Shown here: in pieces, positions 12,729-27,024 of the stretch
Layout of the letters: each line of letters starts with the position of its first letter
Position numbering within the stretch: the first letter of the stretch is position 1
NCBI GenBank assembly: GCA_019787685.1
Contig: JAHNUO010000017.1
Location: 434,001-498,000, forward strand
Length of the DNA: 64,000 nt
Direction: 5' to 3'
Source of the DNA: Chiua virens
Taxonomy: Eukaryota > Basidiomycota > Agaricomycetes > Boletales > Boletaceae
The notes under the pieces: generated by a model
The model's database searches: none
Seen by the model: only the letters and a program-made list of their open reading frames with translations
Told to the model about the DNA's origin: nothing
Translations under genes and position numbers: made by a program

Positions 12729-14081
12729 GATGAACTGAGTAAGTCGAGGGTGCAAGAGAACACGGGTTGTAGGGAAGGGGGGGGGTTGCTGAAGATTGTA
12801 GCACCTACCGAATGTTCTTTATAACCGGAACAGGATGGGACGAATCCAACGGAAGTACAAATGCAGTACCCGAAAGTATACGACATCGGATTCCGGAGCT
12901 TCACATTGCGACGGGACTGCTTGGTCGATTTTGGAGATCCATATTTGGAAGCACTGGCGACGTGTTATTTCGTGTAAGACTTAATTTGGAGGGTCGACAC
13001 GGTGCGGCAGGGACTCATGGCTTCTGGGGTCTGTTGCACCGTGTCGACACGGTCCTTCGAATCCGAGATCTGATGGGCATGCTGTGATTCTTGGTGATCA
13101 TGACGGTTGTGGGTAGTGATTCGTGTCATGCGGTTGAGTTCCAATCGGGGAGGTCATGTGTCTGCCGGGTTCCATCAAAAATACCGTGCGTTAACGTCGC
13201 CAGTGGTGTCAGATTCAGTGGGGTTTGTGAGCAAGCCAGAACTCATATCGCTGGCCCATCTTCATCCTGGCAAATCAATGAGTAGGCTTGTCTGACTCAC
13301 AAACACCGCCTGGATCGCTAATGACATTCGCTATCTCCTCCCGAATCTGCCCTGCACGGTGGGATCCCAAGAAGTTGTCGTCCGTGTGAAACGTTCGACT
13401 CCTTGATTTGAAACACACAGGGTCCAGGAACATCGTATGTATCAGGAAGACCTATTAGACATTACGTTGCGTTTGAGCAGACTCTAAAACGCAACTGTAG
13501 TAACGTTACTGCCCACCCATCACCTTGAGTGAGATATAGCGTCCTGGTTATAAAAAAAATGCGAAAAATAGAAATGAAAAAAAGAAGCCAGGGTTGTTGT
13601 TGCCGCCTAAAATCCAGTTCCACGCCATGCATGGCACCTTCCTGCGAGGCTGATGCGAACTCATCCGAGCGGCACAGCAAATAGAAAGAGCTCGCCAGAT
13701 GGAGTAATTCTTCCCCAGCGCGAGAGTCTCGCACTGTGCCTTATACAAGATCACCAAAGGACCACCTCAAGGGTCGCCGAATACGACAAATGAGATCCGG
13801 CTCTAACCAACCCTGCCGAGAGTATGACCAGGAGCATCTCATCTCATGTTTAGTGGCGCCACATCTCTACTAATCTCCAACTTTCGCGCCGCCGCCATTC
13901 GCTCAAACCCGGTTGCTGTGGAATGATTGCACAGTGCCTCTGCATTTTATGGAATGCAAGTGAAAGCCGGCTCGGAGCCAATCTTCGCCAAGCACGTCTT
14001 ATCTTGTCTGTGCTTCAACTAGTATACAACTTACTACATGATGTGCAGACCGGGCGTGCTACGAACTGAGCAGCAATCGTC
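12729..14081. other. Intergenic region between MIOX and the aldo-keto reductase
   Basis: This 1.35-kb stretch lies upstream of MIOX. It contains a perfect 13-bp inverted repeat at 12993-13048 and a smaller one near 13225/13285 built on a GTTTGTGAG sequence. A/T-rich runs occur near 13545-13590. No gene could be supported on either strand. Confidence 0.5.
12993..13048. repeat. 13-bp perfect inverted repeat upstream of MIOX
   Basis: The left arm GTCGACACGGTGC (12993-13005) is exactly complementary to GCACCGTGTCGAC (13036-13048), with a 30-nt spacer. It lies about 265-320 bp upstream of the MIOX start codon. It could be a binding site for a dimeric regulator or a remnant of a small element; function is not known. 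Confidence 0.6.
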
Positions 14082-15471
14082 TTACTTGCTGGGGCTAGGG
14101 GTCGGCCAGTTGTCAAAACCAAGGTCGACGCCTAGCAGAATAACTTTAGCTTGACGTATCTTAATGAACTGTTTACCTACCCCAAAGGGGCATGATCAGC
14201 CGCTTTTGCTTTCCATTAACCGCAACACCATCGAGTTTGGTCACGTCATCAGATGTCAGCTTGTTGTACGCAGCAAGAGCACCCGTGAAATTTGTCTCGA
14301 TGCGGGCGGGGGTGACTGATTTGGGTAGCACGACAATGTCCTTTGCAACTAGTACGGCATCCAGCTCGGGTCATTACCACACCAAAGTGCGAATGATTAA
14401 TGAAACCTTACGCAAATAACCCAAGAGAACATCAGTGGTCTTCAAGTCGTATTTATTTGCAATTTCTGTGGCCACTTCGTCGTCAAGAAGGGGCGAGTTT
14501 GTCGAGCCGAGAGGGGAATATGCCTGAGGGACAATGGACTTGGATTTCAAATAGTCCAAAAGTTTGAGCTGAGGGTTGTATAGATGAAGTTCCAGCTGAG
14601 CGAAACAGTCGAATTATCCAAAAACACGGAGATCGATCAAGACAAACCTGATTAACAGCTGGAATGGTTTCAGCGATTGGAAGAATTTTCTCCAGCATCG
14701 TCTGCGAGAAGTTTGATGCGCCAATGGACTTCACTTTGCCTGTGATGTGGTTTAGCCGAGCCACCACGGAGGATTAAATGATCGGGAGTCTCTCCCGGAC
14801 CTTTTTTGACTATCAGCTTCCATATCCTTCCAAGTATCTCTCAGATCTCTTGACTCATCGACGTCGCGATTCCCATTAGGGCGTGTCGGGAACACTGGAT
14901 GGTTCCCATTCGGGTTCAATGCCACAGGCCAGTGGACAAGGTATACTGAGGTGAGGTGATAAAAATGTCACAACATAGATAGAAACATGAACAAAAACAG
15001 AGCGCACAGTCAAGGTAATCCGTCCCCAGATTAGCGAGCGTCTGGTCGAGGCACTCCTCCACTCGACTATGGTAGGTGCACCACAGCTTACTAGTAATCT
15101 GCAACGCAACGTCAGTAACGATTTGTATGATCGATGATCGATCCATTACATACGTAAACTTCTTTTCTAGGAACGCCAGATGCTTTCAAACCCTGCCCGA
15201 CTTCCTTCTCGTTCCCATATGCCCTGTATATCATTAGGATTTTGACCTGTCAGTAGCAGATCCAAGAACCTACCAAGCGCAATCAAGGTGTCGATACCCG
15301 GCCCTGAGTGCCGCTTCGACGGCTCGCGCAACCTCATTGGGTTTGGACTGCCAGGTTCCTGTGTTTTCACTACACTCAAAAACGTTTTCCTCGCGATCGT
15401 AAATCGCGCTCACCGAGACCGATGGCTGGGATAGACTCTCCGTTGTTCAGCTTGATTAGATGGGAAGACAT
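14082..15471 (-). CDS. Aldo-keto reductase with one apparent 1-base insertion
   Basis: The exons are complement(join(14082..14131,14181..14348,14412..14595,14648..14739,14801..14945,15008..15098,15154..15223,15274..15358,15414..15471)), about 313 residues and nine exons. The catalytic tetrad of the family is visible: Asp45 and Tyr50 in DCAWAYGNE, Lys75 in ITSKLW and His106 in YLVHWPVA. The C-terminal cofactor segment [11 protein letters not shown], which carries the NADPH-binding signature, is intact. The frame breaks near 14811-14815, just before [14 protein letters not shown], where WKDMEA is followed by one extra base. Removing one base restores a standard length. Substrate is unknown. Its place next to inositol oxygenase suggests D-glucuronate reduction, which is an inference from neighbourhood only. 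Confidence 0.85.
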
Positions 15472-18400
15472 GGTTGGGGAAACTGGAAGAAGATAAGACT
15501 CCGGTGTTCGTTCCTTTTGAGATCTTATGTAGATGTCAGCGGTCCGACGGACCCGGTCCATGATCAGGTGTCATCGAAGGTATTTTCAAGGACACATCTA
15601 ATTATACCCAGTCAGGTCATGCCTAGGCTCCAAGAGCAGCAACATCGAACGGCTGGCTCGTGCAATCTGGTTCCACGTTATCATTGAATGTCGAGCTGCC
15701 TATAGAGAAAGACTTCTTATCGGAATGTCTCTTATTAGCAATAGTGCGAGCAGCAAGTTGACGGAGATACAGTACTTGCAGAAGCGATAGGACTCGGGCT
15801 CTTCAGAAGTTGGTCACGGTGATGCAACCGTGGGAACTCATCGCATTAGCCGCGCCGTTCCGGCGGTGCTCGAGGCTGACCGAGTCTCAATTGTAACCGC
15901 AGGTAAGTGCTAAGTATGAAAGTAGGTTCCCTGGATCCTGATGACTTTGGAAAACATCCCTACAGTACTCATGATTTGACAAGACAGGATTGTATTTAAG
16001 CGTTGCGCCCGTCTAGCGTGCAATTGTTGGTAGCTCGAGGGAGGTCATGCGTCAAGAATCAAGATTCCAGCGATGATTAAATTAACCTATACCGCTTAAG
16101 CATTTCGGGTTCAAGTTTGCCAACGCTGCAAGTGAAGGGGTGATATCATAACCGAGGAAGTTACCGAAACATGATCTGGATCTCGGGCTCGGGCCAGCCT
16201 ATCACTAGCCTTATCGCACGGCTATGGCCGCTCTTGTCCACCGCAAGTCTAGCCCAAAATCCGGGAAAGCGGCCACTTCCTCGAGGATTTGGATACTAGA
16301 ATGCGCCGCAAAACTGACGATTTCCCTTCTTCGTTTAGTTGTCCCTTAACACTGCATTCTTCACCTCGTTGGCGGCATCTGGGATGCTGGCAAGTAATTA
16401 CCGTCATCCCTCGAAGCTAAGTAATTTAGGTTTTAATTCCGTCGTCGGTCGATGTTGACACTAAGGCATGCTTCGTGTCATCACCTATCTCCGTTTATGT
16501 GGGTTTCCCTCTCAGACTCGGATCCCCCTCACGTAAGCAATATCCTCGAGTTTTGTGCAAATATACTCCTCATTCTACCGCAGGTAATATCTCGTGATAG
16601 GTGGCATACAATGCCAATTGCCAGGTGTTGTCTGTCCTTCCCATGTCCGTCACCGGCGTGGTTCATGCCTACTTGAACTTGGCCCGGGACTGAACAACAA
16701 CAGGTTTAGCTACCTCTTGCAAGGGTCTAGCTTCTTTCTCGTGATGTCCAAGGACTTGTTAAATGTTCGGCTTCGAAGAGCGGTGGCGTGACCATGTTTC
16801 GCTGTGTCCAGTGAATCGCATCGAGATTCCGCAGCATCTCCCCTTATTGCACAAAGGAACAAGAATAGTCATGTATGATGGACCTTCATCGCATTTCCAC
16901 GATCCAAAAAATGTATACACGGAACAATCCGAAGTTGTCCTTTCATCGGTCCGAATCTGACCCCTGCTGTACCATTGGTGCCGAGGTATATTGACAGCCC
17001 CAAGAACTCGGGCCGCGCCTCTTTGGAGACGTTTTTACATTCGATACGTCACGAAGGTAAAGGAAGCTGGTTGGAGTCGAGTTCTCTGGAGATACTTGAT
17101 CTGACCTTCGGTTACTTGTTTGAGCAGCCGGTCGTTGGTGCGTTGCTGTTGTCCAAATCATGAAGCTACTCGCTTCGGTCCGGGTGTGTGTGCAGAAACC
17201 GGATCAAGAGGACTCGTCATGAGGCCTGCCAGTGGTTGCTCATGGTTGTGATCAATGATTTGATCAAGATGTTGCAGACGAATGCAATGGTCCAGTTTGG
17301 CCCAATTGGAAGTATAAAGCGGACCGTTATCCCCGAGGTGGCATTGACAACAGATCATCGGTTACCGGCTATCAATTTGTAGTACTCCAAGGATGTACTC
17401 AAAAACACACAGGGCCCAGTTGGTAAGTCCAAATCAAGCTCTGCATAATTTAATATTGGAGAACCCGAAAGCCCCGATCTCGAACTATCAGAATAGTTGC
17501 CGGTGGTCATTGGCAGCCATGATGACGGCCTCGAATCATCATCCAAATGCCCACAAAGTCAGTATATCATTAAATCTGCTAGTTATTATAGGATTTGAAT
17601 CGTATGTGGGAAGGTCATATGGCATCACTTTTTCTAGAACCCGAGGTGTTGTGCAGAACGCAAGATGATCCATTGTTTGAAAAAGCACTAACAGGTTGCT
17701 TGCTCGTTTGAACCTTCTTCCAAATTCCACCCTAAAGTTCTTCGGAATGGTACAATACATGTCACTGGTCCAGGACCATTTTGTCTGGCTGTAAGCGAAA
17801 ACCATTTTCCAATCAAACTAAACTCAGATTACAGATTGAATTCAGGAGATACCCTTTTGAGGCACATGAAGAGTGAGACTGGGGGATTACGGAATAATTC
17901 TCCACTGTCTCATTAATATTGAAGTCACTATTCCGCATTCCTTTTCCGACAGATTCAGAAGACCAGGCTCAAATAACTGAAGGTCATGAAACCATGAAAA
18001 GGTTGTATATGCCGGTAACGATAGTTTCCAATATGATGAGGTATCTGCTACTAGTACGTCATGCAATATTCAGATCACTGACACACCTAAAAAGATTATA
18101 ACAGCAATATTGAGTGTCTAGTGCAAACACTTGTTTCAAGGACCCCTGTAAATCGCCCGTTTACTCGGAGAAGAGGAGCTGGCATCATGTGGCATGTCAG
18201 ACCACTGGACATAGTCGGCCAACAAAGTGAACTTTGGAAAGTCAGACCAACTTAATCTTCACTCGCCGTAAATTTTAGGGTAGTCTGATGACGGTCCAGC
18301 ATGAAGTCACCAGACTAGTAAAAGGGTACATATGTCACTCATGTCGCCAGTCGACGGGAAAATGCGGCTAATCTGGCACAGCTTACCTACAGGCTATGAC

Positions 18401-20767
18401 GCTACGTGGCTTCAACAGCTCAAGGACCTCAGACACTGCCCACTGATCTCGGGTCGCATTTTACAGTATGGCTCTCATTTAGCCGTTCTTGGGCCCACTG
18501 ACACTACGGCTCCATCCGTCCCATCCCTTGCAGGTGTACGAAACCCAAACTCTTAATTGCAGAGGACCCACCTTTCCTCTGAGACGTTCAACGATTGGCC
18601 AATTCGGTCGACACCCGAATGTCATTAAGATAATAGGAACATGTCGTATGCTTCAATTTCGTCTACCCCCTCTGAGTGAGACTGGATGGCTCCAGTACTC
18701 CGGTCTCATTACGGCGAACTAGCCTATCTGCGTATCAGGGCTCACTGGAACATTTTTTTTTCTGTGGTTCCAAGTTGCCCTTTCCGCTCTCTCCCGTTGA
18801 GCTGAGTGTCACCGCCAAAATGCATCATGGTAACGATGAGAACACTGTCAATTTTCGTTCCTGCAGTGCTCGCATAAGTTACGGAGATTAACCTGCGACC
18901 TGTCATCTCTCCTGCCGTGGGAGCCTGAGAATGGCACATAGGCAAAGACGGAGAGGCTAACGCCATTATTACTCCAACAGTTTCATTGACTAGCGTCAGG
19001 ATAAGCCGGGTGCCATCGACAAGCTAGGTCGAAGCTAACGCAGTAATACACAGCCGTATTGAGATGTTGTGTCCTCGAACCCAGGAGTGCATTGCAGTGC
19101 AGATCCGATCAACCCCCAGCTGTTGTGGGAGTCCGTCAAGCTTCGGAAAGTCCACAAGGCGACGGTCAGCTGAGTATCACGCATTAACCGAACAGCACAC
19201 CGTTGTCCATTGCTCCTAGCGCCTGGAAAACCACGGAGGCGACGTTTCAGCTATCTGTTCATACAAATGCACTTCCACGATCCGGTGTTGATGCGTTGTG
19301 TAATTGTGACCATGTCGCAAAGTGTGGCAAAGGATAGATTGAGGAACTGAGTTGTAGAAAACACTTTTGAGACCTCTTTTCACATGCGCAAGTCCCCTCA
19401 AGACACTGGAGCACAGCCTCCGCGTACGTGGTTACCCTTGATGACATCGACATTGCTATGACAAGCGTGAAGGACAGGTGTTCGGCATATTCCGTCACCA
19501 CCTGCTTAGCATGTCCTCACGAGGCGTTTTTAAGATCGATTCACTTGACTAGCAGGCGGAGAGCGCCACACTACGCCATTTTGTCTTCCGGCAAGTGAAA
19601 AGACCGGTGGCAGTCAGTTTTTCTTAACCCCGAAAGGTGAAATGTGCCTTGGTGTTGACTACGTAGCAAGCAGTAATCTCGACCTAGGCTGGCACTGATC
19701 AGGGGTGTTCCACAAAGGTGATATTGCAGGTGCAGAGTTCAAGGGCTCAGATACCATTTTCCCTAGGGAGTGTCACATATATGCGAGTGTATTTTGCGAG
19801 TGAGGATCGAGAAACACTGACATCCATGTCTTTATTGCAACGTTCAAGTTGTGATGCTAGTCCTCATTTCCATGCTCTACGTCGTCGACGATAAGTTAGG
19901 CAAGACTTAAAGGAGTGTTCAACCTGTTACCTGGGGTACTACATCCGCTGCCCGTCACTCAGGGTCGTCGTCGAGTGAGACCACAACCGGGGGTACTGAG
20001 CTCTTTCGTCAACTGATGAAATCATCATGTTCGGATTTGAGGGGGAGATAAGGAGCTGCGTGAAGAGATAATCAGCTGGTAGCACTGCACGGAAAGAATT
20101 GATTGTTCTTGGTTCAATTGCAACTAGTTAGCAAGCAGAGATGAAAGACTAAGAAAACTGTACGCGACCCATACGGTAAACGTTGTCAATGCACTCAGTG
20201 AGCCATTACATCATTTAGAATCTTGCTTTCAAAGCTTCAGGTCGCCGTCCGCTTGGAATTTTTTAATAACTATATGTATATTGTCGGTCGCGCGCGGCGA
20301 CGTCGACGTGAGCGATATGCGAACTTGCCAGCATTGATTATTTGAAGTAGGACAGGCTGTGCACCAGTTGAAGATGACCGTTCGTGTCACCAGCGGCAAC
20401 TGAGTGGCAAACTCACTTGGCCAGATACTTTGGTACGCGACCTCACCGACTCGGATGGATGAAGTTTCTGTATATGTGCATACTTAGCATGTACCCCACT
20501 TCGGCAATTCGAACGGTGACGTTCTCAATAGCCAAAGCGGGCTAGTGAGAAATCCCCTAGCAGCTGGCAATATGCTACCAGCCTGAGGTCGAGGTCACTA
20601 CCAGTGACAAGCAAATCTCCGAGTTTAGACCTGCACAGCACCGGAGATTACGAGTGCGCACGGGCCAACCCTTTTCGGGAGTTTACTACAAACCCTAAAC
20701 CGAGAGTTCTAATCGAACTTGCCACACACCATCTCACTTCCGACACTAAAACGCCACAAGTTGCACG
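15472..20767. other. 5.3-kb gene-poor stretch
   Basis: I found no frame with a recognisable domain on either strand. Short open frames (up to about 90 codons, such as 17539-17805 minus and 17393-17668 plus) overlap each other and lack supporting splice structure. Composition looks close to that of coding flanks, without long A/T-rich or simple repeats. It may be decayed sequence or an unannotated non-coding region. Confidence 0.5.
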
Positions 20768-23700
20768 ATGGATCTAGAAGAGTTCGAGGTCGATCATAAT
20801 CAAGTCGACGCAGACACGAACGATGGAAAAATCCCGTTATCGGTCCCAGATGCGTTGAAGCGGGTCGATGCTGAGTGGCACACTGCCAGCAGGCGGGCTA
20901 GGTGGATGGATCTGCTTGGTGACTATGCTGGAATTGAGCCATTCATCATCGATGGTAGAGTCCCGTTGCAAGCATTTCATGCAGGTTTCACTGACTTCTA
21001 TGCCCTCTGCGCAGGACATTCGTTGATCGACCTGGTTATCGGCGATCCACTCCTAGCAGTGGGGAAACCAGACGGTAAGCTTGAGGTCGTGTTTCCCCTT
21101 AAAGGATCAGTGTGTGACTGCAGGATCAGATCCTTCCTTCCAGATTTTGCATGCTTTCCATATACTCGAACGTACACTGGACCAATTTATCAAGCGGTCG
21201 GCCGTGTTTGACGTCGTATTTTGGGATGGTGTGTTTCACGTACATAAAAGACTTTATCTGACACCTGATAGACACACGACACATCGCATTGAGGACGGGC
21301 GTGGGTACCTTCGAAGAAGCATCCCGATCCCTCGCTCGCAAACTCTTATTCGACCACCTACGTAACCTACCCCAAGTTTCGGTTTACTCTTTCACTGGTC
21401 TTTCTGATGCAAACTGGAAGGAGTACCGGTTTCTGCGAAAGGTGAGTTAAAGTACGCTGTTAAATCTCATCACGCTCATGTTGCCTAGCCCATGTTTGCC
21501 CTGGTTAATGATGGCGGCACAGATGGAGGCTCAGAAGACCATTTCTCCGCCCACCGCCTTCTGTGTCATCGTGTCTTTTTATGTGACCTTCTAACAAGCG
21601 GGTTGGCTCTCGCGCTCTTGGCTGGCGCTGAGTTCCGCGATTCAAAGGTCGATATCCTTACCTAGATATCGAGAGCAAAACTCAACAATCTCCTTTGCTA
21701 GGTTCTTTCTTTTGTCTACGAGTACAAATCACGTCGAGGAGATAGTTTCGTTCAGACCTCCGTTCGCGACGCGTGTTTAGCAGCGGCTCGTAGTCTTGAA
21801 GAGCAGGGAAAGGATGCTATTCTCGTTGTGTCGCGCACACCAAACGTACCTCTCCAGACACTGAGAACACTTCCGGTCGACGATATCTTACTAAAGATGG
21901 CACAACAATCGCAGTTTTCTGATGCGCGTGGGAAGCCTCTCTTCTTTGCATTCTCCATTCACCTCCTGTTACTTGTTCATCTCTCGACTCAGGATCGGGC
22001 CAGAAGATTGGAACCTATGCGAGCAAAATTCAAATGTTTTCTCGTATCGGATTTCCTTCCGAATGTTTTTCGTACCCTCGAGGCAGCCATAACGTCGTTG
22101 GATACAACTATTGATGTCGATGTGAGGGTGTTCGTTGCACTCGTTCGGTTCTTCGCAGAAAACATAACGTTCTCGCTGCACGATATCTTGGGTAATGACA
22201 TCGCCGAGACTGCCCAGGGGAAACTTTCTTCGTTGTCCGTTCCAATCTCAGCTTTCTCGCAGTTCGCTGCGGAATTTCTTCCATCGCAACAACCTACCTC
22301 CACACCCACGGAAAACAGACTTGGCTTACTTCCCTTCAGCAACAAGATTTTCGACGACGAGCTTTCGGAAATCCATGGTTTCACTGATGATGGCTATGCG
22401 GGAGCCCATCCAGTGGGCGAATCTGAGTCAGAAGAAGACGAGGGAGTGGTCAGTGATCAAACGTCCGATACCGATGAATGGGACGCCAGCAGTGAAGAAG
22501 AGGAAAAGGAAAAGGATAAAGAGGAAACCACGCGCAAAGTTCCAACGGAAGTGCCTAGAACAGGATACTTCGATGACGATACACGTTTCAATGACACCAA
22601 ACATTGGCACAATCACAAGAAACCTTTGTTACCAAAGCACCTCGGAGGTGAGGCGCCGCCCACGATTGAACCGGAGAGGCAGCGGATGAAGAAGCTTCGG
22701 TCTGACCAACGGTTCATGAAGAGGCTGCATGATCAGGCTGCGACCTTAACGGGTGCATCAGGTGCAGCATTGCGTCAGATCAAGATACTACCGGTTGGGT
22801 CGGCACCAACTCCATCAAAGGTCACTTATTTGTATGATCTAGTTTTTTCTCGTGAGCTGAGATGCGTACAGCCGCAGAGACAAAGCCACATACGCCCCGC
22901 TGCTTCCAAGGTTCCACCAAAAAAATCCAAAGCTGACACCATCCGGGAACAAAATTTAGCGCAAAAGGCACAGAAGCAACTTGCCGAGTCCATCACATGG
23001 TTGACCGTTCGTATCCGTGACCTAGACTCCGAGACCTCCGTGGCTGCTGTGGAGAAGTACCTTTCGGATTTGAAGCGAAATCCGAGGTCCAACGAGCCAT
23101 TTGTCGCAGTAGAGTTGGCGCTCTATCGCTTACATCGACTGTTTCAGGATTGGATCTCGGATTCTCAGCGTGATTCAACGGCGGTTCGCGACAAACACGG
23201 GATCATGGCACTTCGTATCATCAAGGATATCCTCGAGATCAATTATTGTACGGCTAACGTCCGGAAATGCATCCATGACATTTTGAACACCCTCGGCTTC
23301 TCCAGGTATGCGAACACGCTCACGAACGCTCCATCGACATCGGAGAACCGGCCGTTCAGTTTCAAATTCGTCGAGCTTGTGAAGTCGAGGACGCAAGAAC
23401 CGCTATACGCCTTCATGCGTATCAGGGAACACCCAATTGAATGGCAGTTGCGTGTATTTGGCGAGTACCTGGATCGGAGTATGGACAGTCAGGACGACCC
23501 ACGAGTGACTTTCAAACCCGACGCCTGGCAGAGACAAGTCCTGGAAGCGATTGATGCAAAAAAGTCCCTCCTTGTAGTCGGTATGTGAAGTCTGTTTTGG
23601 GAAATGTTTGGGATGCATTGACGGTTTCATTGCTAGCACCGACCAGCGCGGGAAAAACATTCATTTCTTATTACGCGATGGAAAAGATCCTCAGAGAATC

Positions 23701-26700
23701 AGACGAAGGTGTTGTTGTTTATGTTGCTCCTACGAAGGCGCTGGTTTCTCAGGTGGCAGCGGAGGTATACGCACGATTCAGCAAGGACCTGAATGGCAGT
23801 ATGTGTCTCTCTCTTCCCATAAGTCCGAGCGTCACGGGGATATGCAGGGAGTTGCTGGGCGATACACACGCGTGACTATCGCATTCATGATCCCCAGAAT
23901 TGCCAGATTCTTGTTACGGTTCCCGAGATGCTCGCAATCATGATGCTCTCACCACCCTTGGCGAAGATCTGGACTCCTCGCGTGAAATAGTGGGTCGTTC
24001 TGGACGCTTTCCTCGTATTTGGTAGCTCATAATTTTTGTAGCATCATTCTTGATGAAATACATACGATCGGCCAGCAAGAAGGCGGGTCTGTATGGGAAC
24101 AAGTCCTTCTGCTCGCTCCCTGCCCCATAATGTCAGTTGTTTTACTTGCCTCGCACCAATTCAGGCTAAGCATTAATCGTGTTTGACCAATCTTATGTAG
24201 TGGTTTGTCCGCGACGGTAGGTGAACCAGAAAAATTCAACACATGGCTCGAGGCGGTCCAGAAAGCTGGCAGTTTCCAGCATACCTTTGTACATCACCCC
24301 CACAGATACTCCCACCTCCGCAAGTTCTTTTACAACATCTATGTACCACCGAGTAGCCGGGTCGAATCCATCTCGTCACACAAATCCTCAGGACGAATGC
24401 GGTTCCTTCACCCAATCGCAATGCTCGCTTTCGGGCCTAGGTCCATCCCTTCGGATTTGGCGTTAGAAGCCGCTGACACCTTGACACTGTATCGAGCGCT
24501 CGCGGACCATGGAGACGTACCACCCCCCACGCTGGACGCGTTGAGCCCAATAAAGTTCTTCCCCTCTGATAGACTCGTGCAGCAAAAGGATGTCATCGCG
24601 TACGACGCCGCACTCAAAGACTGCCTCGCGCCCATGGTGGCCCAGTTCGATCCACGCAATGAAGCATCCCCACTGTATAAGGTCATCGCGAGTCTCCAAG
24701 ATCGTGCGTTGAGTCAGGTACCTGCCAAAATAATCGACACCCAGCCCTCTCGCAAGATGTTCAAAGAAAACTTGATCCATCTCGTCTGTGACCTACACGC
24801 CCAAGGCGATCTGGTGAGCATCGCTCAGGCTGTTCTGGATGCATACCCAGACTCGTCCCACTGTAGCCAGCGATCTTCTTCAATTTTGATCGCGCAGACT
24901 GCGAAATTATGGCCAGGACGCTTTATTCCACGTTACATGCCAAGGAAGAGAAATGGCGCGACACAAGTCCAGAATGGAAACGCAAAGTGGCGCAATATGA
25001 AGAATGGTTATCGAGAGAGAAAGATCGCGAGCGCGCAGCAGCCAGAGCAGCGAAGAACAAACCCGATCCGGACGACGTCGTGACGGATGCAGTAGAGTGG
25101 CAAGCGACATTTGATCCCGACGCCCCGATAGCCCAGTTTTCGTTCACAGGCCAGCATACATCGTACACGCAGAGCATGTTCCAGGAGGACTTGGCGGACT
25201 TGGCGTGGACAAAGACACCTAAGTGGGCGCTCACTTGCTTGGAACGGGGAATTGCGGTACATCATGCAGGCATGAATAGGCACTACAGGACGGTTGTAGA
25301 AAGGTGCGTGAAGTCATTGCTTGGCTTATATTTTCGGGTCACTGAGAGGATCTTGTAGCCTGTTCCGTCAAGGATTCATCCGCGTTATATTTGCAACAGG
25401 TTATTTCTTATACCAAATTTCTGATCGAAGGGCTCACCAGGATTTCAATAGGTACGCTTGCACTTGGTATCAACGCACCTACGAAGACGTCTGTCTTTTG
25501 TGGTGATTCGCCATATCTAACCGCTCTTATGGTATGTCGAATTTGAACCTGTTCATGAGACGATGTTGACGGGCCCATCAGTACCGACAATGCGCTGGTC
25601 GCGCGGGGAGACGTGGGTACGATCTTCTCGGGAAAGTCGTGTTCTACGGTCTCCCCATGGATCGCGTACAACGATTGACGTTGTCCAAGCTCCCTTCCCT
25701 CGGCACCAACTTCCCAGTGACGTCAACACTCGTTCTTCGTCTCTTCAACCTTCTTGAGGGTTCCGAGTACGCGTCCGCTGCCGTGAATGCCGTTCAGCGT
25801 CTGCTCCGTCTTCCCCAAGTGAGCTTCGGATCCCAAGAGGGCAAACACCAACTCTTGCATCACTTGCGATTTAGCATTGATTACCTGCGACGCGCACGCC
25901 TGTTGGACGAACATGGTCACCCTTTCAATCTCTTCGGCATCGCCGCTCACCTCTACTACACCGAACCAAGCAACTTTGCGCTCGTCACGCTCCTCAGACA
26001 CGGCGTCCTTCATCGCATCAGCGCGCAGCCAAGTTTGATCAAAGCGAAGCACGATTTTATCCTTTTGATGAGTCATCTATTTGGAAGACGGTACTTGCCG
26101 GAATCGTATCTCAAAGATGAACATATGGCGGGGATAATCAAGAAGTCGGCGTCGATGGTGGTTTTACCTCCCCTGCAGGATGACGCAAGGCGTGTGCTCG
26201 CAGTGCACGAAGAAGAGATTCTCCGGATCTTTACGGGATATGCGCTCACGTATGGTTCCCAACGCAGCGCCGAACTGGGTCCCGACACACGTCTCCCGTT
26301 GAGTGACACCGAGCTTTGCGGTGCACCCAACATGGTGGCGCGTTTTGGGACGTGGTTGCAAGACACGTCGATCAAAGTTGTTGCAAGGTCATTGTTTGTT
26401 GCAAATTCGGGGCATGACGATCGATTCGAAAGCGTCAAGGATCTCGCGAGGACAGCCAGAAGGGGGTTGAACCTCAATGAATACGCTATTCCATCGTTTG
26501 AACCCATCTTTGCCACTTCCGCGTCTGACTGGAAACGAAACAAAAACGGGAATCGAAGCGCGGGTCACCCCCCACAGACCAAACAGACGCACGGTTTCGC
26601 GCTCAACGCTTACATTCTCGACTATTATACACACGGTCAGGTACAGCCATTGAGCGATGCCAACGCGATCCGACGCGGCGACATCTGGTTCTTGTTGCAA

Positions 26701-27024
26701 GAATTTGATATGACGTTGAAGACGGTCAGAGGGGTGTTGGAACAACTTATCATGCGAAAACAGGAGCGGACAGATGTGAGGGGAGGGTCTGACACGGGTG
26801 AGACCGAGGGCGGCGCTGAATCGGAGAACTTGGATAGTGGCTTTATTGGTGTGGATGATCCGATGGAAAAATATGACGAGGGGGAGGACGGGAACGACGT
26901 CGGAGGAAAGCGTGGTGGTGGACCCAAACCCAGCTGGGTGGCGGAAAGGGATTGGAGAGTTCTTGAGGTGGTGCACCAAGCGACAGAGGAATTTGAGGAG
27001 AGTTTCAAAGCGATGTGGGCATGA
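20768..27024 (+). CDS. DDX60-like Ski2-family DExH RNA helicase
   Basis: The CDS is join(20768..21074,21124..21228,21272..21441,21489..21647,21702..23580,23637..23798,23848..23989,24042..24131,24201..24813,24867..25303,25359..25399,25452..25531,25582..27024), 1,875 residues in 13 exons with no frame break. A long N-terminal region with an acidic patch (SESEEDEGV, and a Glu/Lys-rich run) precedes the helicase core. Motif I is APTSAGKT (874-881), motif II DEIH (979-982), motif III SAT (1008-1010), motif [14 protein letters not shown] and motif [12 protein letters not shown] (1398-1407). Length and layout match DDX60/DDX60L, which in animals aid antiviral RNA sensing and have been linked to the exosome. 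The role in fungi is not established. The acidic C-terminal part ends in a family-typical region. DcpS and Rrp46, both acting in 3'-5' mRNA decay, lie just downstream. Confidence 0.92.

Noticed and set aside
15472..20767. Possible cytochrome P450 or transposon remnants in the 5.3-kb gene-poor stretch
   Set aside because: No heme-binding signature, transposase, reverse transcriptase motif or terminal repeat could be found; impressions from short peptides are not enough.
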